Part shown: piece by piece, positions 7,420 through 8,494 of the stretch
Numbering within the stretch: the first letter of the stretch is position 1
How the letters are laid out: each line of letters begins with the position of its first letter
Origin: Paracoccaceae bacterium
Lineage (GTDB): Bacteria > Pseudomonadota > Alphaproteobacteria > Rhodobacterales > Rhodobacteraceae
Direction: 5' to 3'
Assembly: GCA_007119835.1 (NCBI GenBank)
Contig: SKOX01000295.1
Span: 1 to 8,494, forward strand
DNA length: 8,494 bases
The notes under the pieces: generated by a model
Databases searched by the model: none
What the model saw: only the letters and a program-made list of their open reading frames with translations
What the model was told of the DNA's origin: nothing
Translations under genes and position numbers: made by a program

Positions 7420-7531
7420 AACGAGTTCCTCCCCCTGCCGCTTCCCTTATGCAATGAGGCGCGACCCTTATTGATCATTTGTTCATTAAGCTGTAGGGCA
7501 TGGTCCCGCAACAGAAAACTTCCGCTTAGAA
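7420..7531. promoter_or_regulatory. Divergent control region between the hydroxylase-TRAP operon and the TetR gene
   Basis: This 112-base region is more AT-rich in its middle than the surrounding genes and must hold the start signals for both directions. It contains the ribosome site of the FAD subunit gene at 7427-7435 and the palindrome at 7468-7489. Promoter boxes are not clear. On the minus strand TTGCGG and TAATGA are 17 bases apart (-10 at about 7483-7488, overlapping the palindrome). On the plus strand TTGATC (7471-7476) and TAGGGC (7494-7499) are also 17 apart. Both are weak matches, so exact promoters are not called. Confidence 0.6.
7468..7489. promoter_or_regulatory. Candidate TetR operator: 22-bp imperfect palindrome
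   Basis: The arms TTATTGATCA (7468-7477) and TGTTCATTAA (7480-7489) match as inverted repeats at 8 of 10 positions, with a two-base centre. The site lies in the middle of the divergent intergenic region, about 43-64 bases before the TetR start and 49-70 before the FAD subunit start. It overlaps the best promoter-like boxes of both strands. TetR-family repressors typically bind palindromes of this size next to their own gene. Binding is inferred from position and symmetry only. Confidence 0.5.
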
Positions 7532-8212
7532 ATGATGCACCGCAATAAGGTTAGGGCCCAAAGCGAGTTGACGCCGGTGCAAAGCGAAAACGCCAAGGCG
7601 CCCAAGAGAAGACGCCTCTCGCCGGCGCTGCGGCGGGAACAGATTGTCGAGGGGGCGAGTGCCTATTTCGCCGAGGCTGGGCTGGACGGTACGACTCGCG
7701 ATCTTTCCGCCCGACTGGGCATCACTCAGTCGCTGCTCTACGCCTACTTCAACACCAAGGGCGAGCTTATTGAGGCGGTTTATAACAGGCTCTACCTTGA
7801 CCGAATCTCGCCGGAGTGGCCCGAACTCATCCGCGACCGCACTCGGCCGCTCGGTGGCCGCCTGCATCAGTTCTACACGGAATATGCTGCTGCCATCTTC
7901 AGCTACGAGTGGATGAGGATATTTATGTTCTCGGGCCTCGCTGGCGCCGATCTGAACCGGCGCTACCTTGAGCACCTCTCCACCCTCATCCTGAGGCCCA
8001 TTCTCATCGAGATCGAAACTGCCGCGCGTTCTCCTCACCGTCCCGTACTCGAGGACATCTGGGACCTGCACGGCGGCATCGTCTACATTGGAATTCGGAA
8101 ATTCGTCTACCGCATGGCAGCGCCGGATGACTATGAGCCAATCATCCGCTGCACACTGAACAGGTTTCTGCACTACTACGGCATAGAGCCAGTATCGCCG
8201 CCGGGGAACTGA
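7532..8212 (+). CDS. TetR-family transcriptional regulator
   Basis: This is a DNA-binding ligand-responsive regulator, usually a repressor acting as a dimer. The 226-residue protein has a basic N-terminal extension of about 30 residues (with KAPKRRRLSPALRR). The TetR helix-turn-helix domain follows at about 33-84: REQIVEGASAYFAEAGLDGT, then TTRDLSARLGITQSLLYAYF and the post-helix NTKGELIEAVY. The C-terminal ligand-binding domain (about 90-220) is helical and rich in aromatic residues (WPELIRD, FSYEWMRIFMFSGLAG, FLHYYGI) and has no identifiable ligand signature. The start at 7532 is an ATGATG pair with a poor ribosome site. A TTG or GTG a dozen residues in cannot be excluded, but the DNA-binding domain would be unaffected. 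Its divergent position makes the hydroxylase-TRAP operon its probable target. Confidence 0.93.
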   Translation: MMHRNKVRAQSELTPVQSENAKAPKRRRLSPALRREQIVEGASAYFAEAGLDGTTRDLSARLGITQSLLYAYFNTKGELIEAVYNRLYLDRISPEWPELIRDRTRPLGGRLHQFYTEYAAAIFSYEWMRIFMFSGLAGADLNRRYLEHLSTLILRPILIEIETAARSPHRPVLEDIWDLHGGIVYIGIRKFVYRMAAPDDYEPIIRCTLNRFLHYYGIEPVSPPGN

Positions 8213-8374
8213 CAGAGCAGGAGCTGTCTGCGCCGCCGGCCGCGCTTGGCGGATGCTCCGCGGCAGAACGTCGTCAGCCTGCCTGTGCAAGGGCTGAGCA
8301 TGTTAGATGCCCGCGCAGGTTCGCCTTTGGCCATCAGCCGCCCCGGCGGGTGTCGAATGACATCACGGCGGATC
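8213..8374. other. Spacer between the TetR gene and the putative insertion sequence
   Basis: No gene is supportable here. Only short 5-bp GC stems are visible (for example around 8232-8251), and none is followed by a T run, so no terminator for the TetR gene is called. If the element on the right is real, the eight bases GGCGGATC at 8367-8374 are where its target-site duplicate would lie. Confidence 0.4.
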
Positions 8375-8433
8375 GTAAGCGCCGTCTCCGCCCCATTGAT
8401 TTCGCGGGTTCCGGCTTGGCCGCGTAGCAGCGC

Positions 8434-8461
8434 GCCTCCTTCCGGTGGTTTGGAAGGAGGC
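8434..8461 (+). promoter_or_regulatory. Perfect hairpin that masks the ribosome binding site of the gene at 8466
   Basis: The arms GCCTCCTTCC (8434-8443) and GGAAGGAGGC (8452-8461) pair perfectly over 10 bp with an eight-base loop. The right arm is itself the Shine-Dalgarno sequence, ending five bases before the ATG at 8466. In RNA that includes both arms the ribosome site would be closed. Other insertion sequences (IS10, IS50, IS200) are known to use such structures to block transposase translation from read-through transcripts. Confidence 0.75.
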
Positions 8462-8465
8462 TGTG

Positions 8466-8494
8466 ATGGCGGATGGTGGCGAGGGGTTCGTTGG
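8466..8494 (+). CDS. Start of a gene, possibly IS66-family tnpA (truncated by window edge)
   Basis: Only ten codons are visible (MADGGEGFVG), so the protein cannot be identified from sequence. The call as a gene rests on the exceptional ribosome site GGAAGGAGG at 8452-8460 with five-base spacing to the ATG. The tnpA suggestion rests on the IS66-like repeat about 90 bases upstream. An in-frame GTG at 8463 directly precedes the ATG and is too close to the ribosome site to be preferred. Confidence 0.45.

Larger units (their letters stand above)
8375..8494 (+). mobile_element. Putative left end of an IS66-like insertion sequence (partial, runs off the window)
   Basis: The sequence GTAAGCGCCGTCTCCGCC beginning at 8375 resembles the terminal inverted repeats of IS66-family elements, which start with GTAAGCG as I recall them. 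About 90 bases later a gene begins with a strong ribosome site, which fits the distance from the left end to the first gene (tnpA) in such elements. Only the first 120 bases lie in the window, so neither the right repeat nor the tnpB and tnpC genes can be seen. The alternative is an ordinary chromosomal gene with a structured leader. Confidence 0.5.

Noticed and set aside
6799..7548. 249-residue plus-strand open frame antisense to the FAD subunit gene
   Set aside because: The minus strand carries a canonical FAD subunit with motifs. The antisense frame would cross the divergent control region and has no supporting features.
7526..8290. 254-residue open frame antisense to the TetR gene
   Set aside because: It covers the TetR gene completely on the opposite strand, shows no recognisable domain, and the TetR protein on the plus strand is unmistakable.
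1..8494. CRISPR array, tRNA or rRNA genes, riboswitch
   Set aside because: No regularly spaced direct repeats, no cloverleaf-like sequence and no rRNA-like stretch were seen on either strand; the leader before the FAD subunit gene is too short for a known riboswitch.

Overview
The window is GC-rich DNA with compact, overlapping genes. Strong GGAGG-type ribosome sites, a tripartite TRAP transporter and a three-subunit molybdenum hydroxylase point to a proteobacterium, most likely an alphaproteobacterium. That assignment rests on gene style and content only; no rRNA or other phylogenetic marker is present.

Layout. Positions 1-380 hold the 3' end of an unrecognised plus-strand gene cut by the window edge, followed by about 265 bases without a supportable gene. 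Positions 646-7419 are a minus-strand run of six genes, read from right to left: FAD subunit, [2Fe-2S] subunit and molybdopterin-binding subunit of a xanthine dehydrogenase/CO dehydrogenase-family hydroxylase (the M-S-L order), then the TRAP solute-binding protein (DctP type), small permease (DctQ type) and large permease (DctM type). Four of the five junctions are 4-base stop/start overlaps or allow one. The exception in spacing is dctP-dctQ, where a 58-base gap carries a perfect GC-rich hairpin. A TetR-family regulator is divergent at 7532-8212. It shares a 112-base intergenic region with the operon, and that region contains a 22-bp imperfect palindrome suited to be its operator. After a short spacer, the right edge (from about 8375) looks like the left end of an IS66-like insertion sequence, with the start of its first gene at 8466. 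The ribosome site of that gene is locked in a perfect 10-bp hairpin.

How it fits together (inference). The secreted binding protein captures a small organic compound and the DctQM membrane complex imports it. The cytoplasmic molybdenum hydroxylase oxidises it, and the TetR protein switches the whole unit in response to that compound or a product. Two features argue against a textbook substrate. The hydroxylase active-site loop reads QYRAVGH, which is neither the CO dehydrogenase AYRCSFR loop nor a purine-specific site by manual alignment. The TRAP binding protein appears to have Asn where the family normally has its carboxylate-binding Arg. The module is therefore best described as an uptake-plus-hydroxylation pathway of unknown substrate. 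No hydroxylase maturation genes (XdhC/CoxF, MocA or CoxD/E types) lie inside the window.
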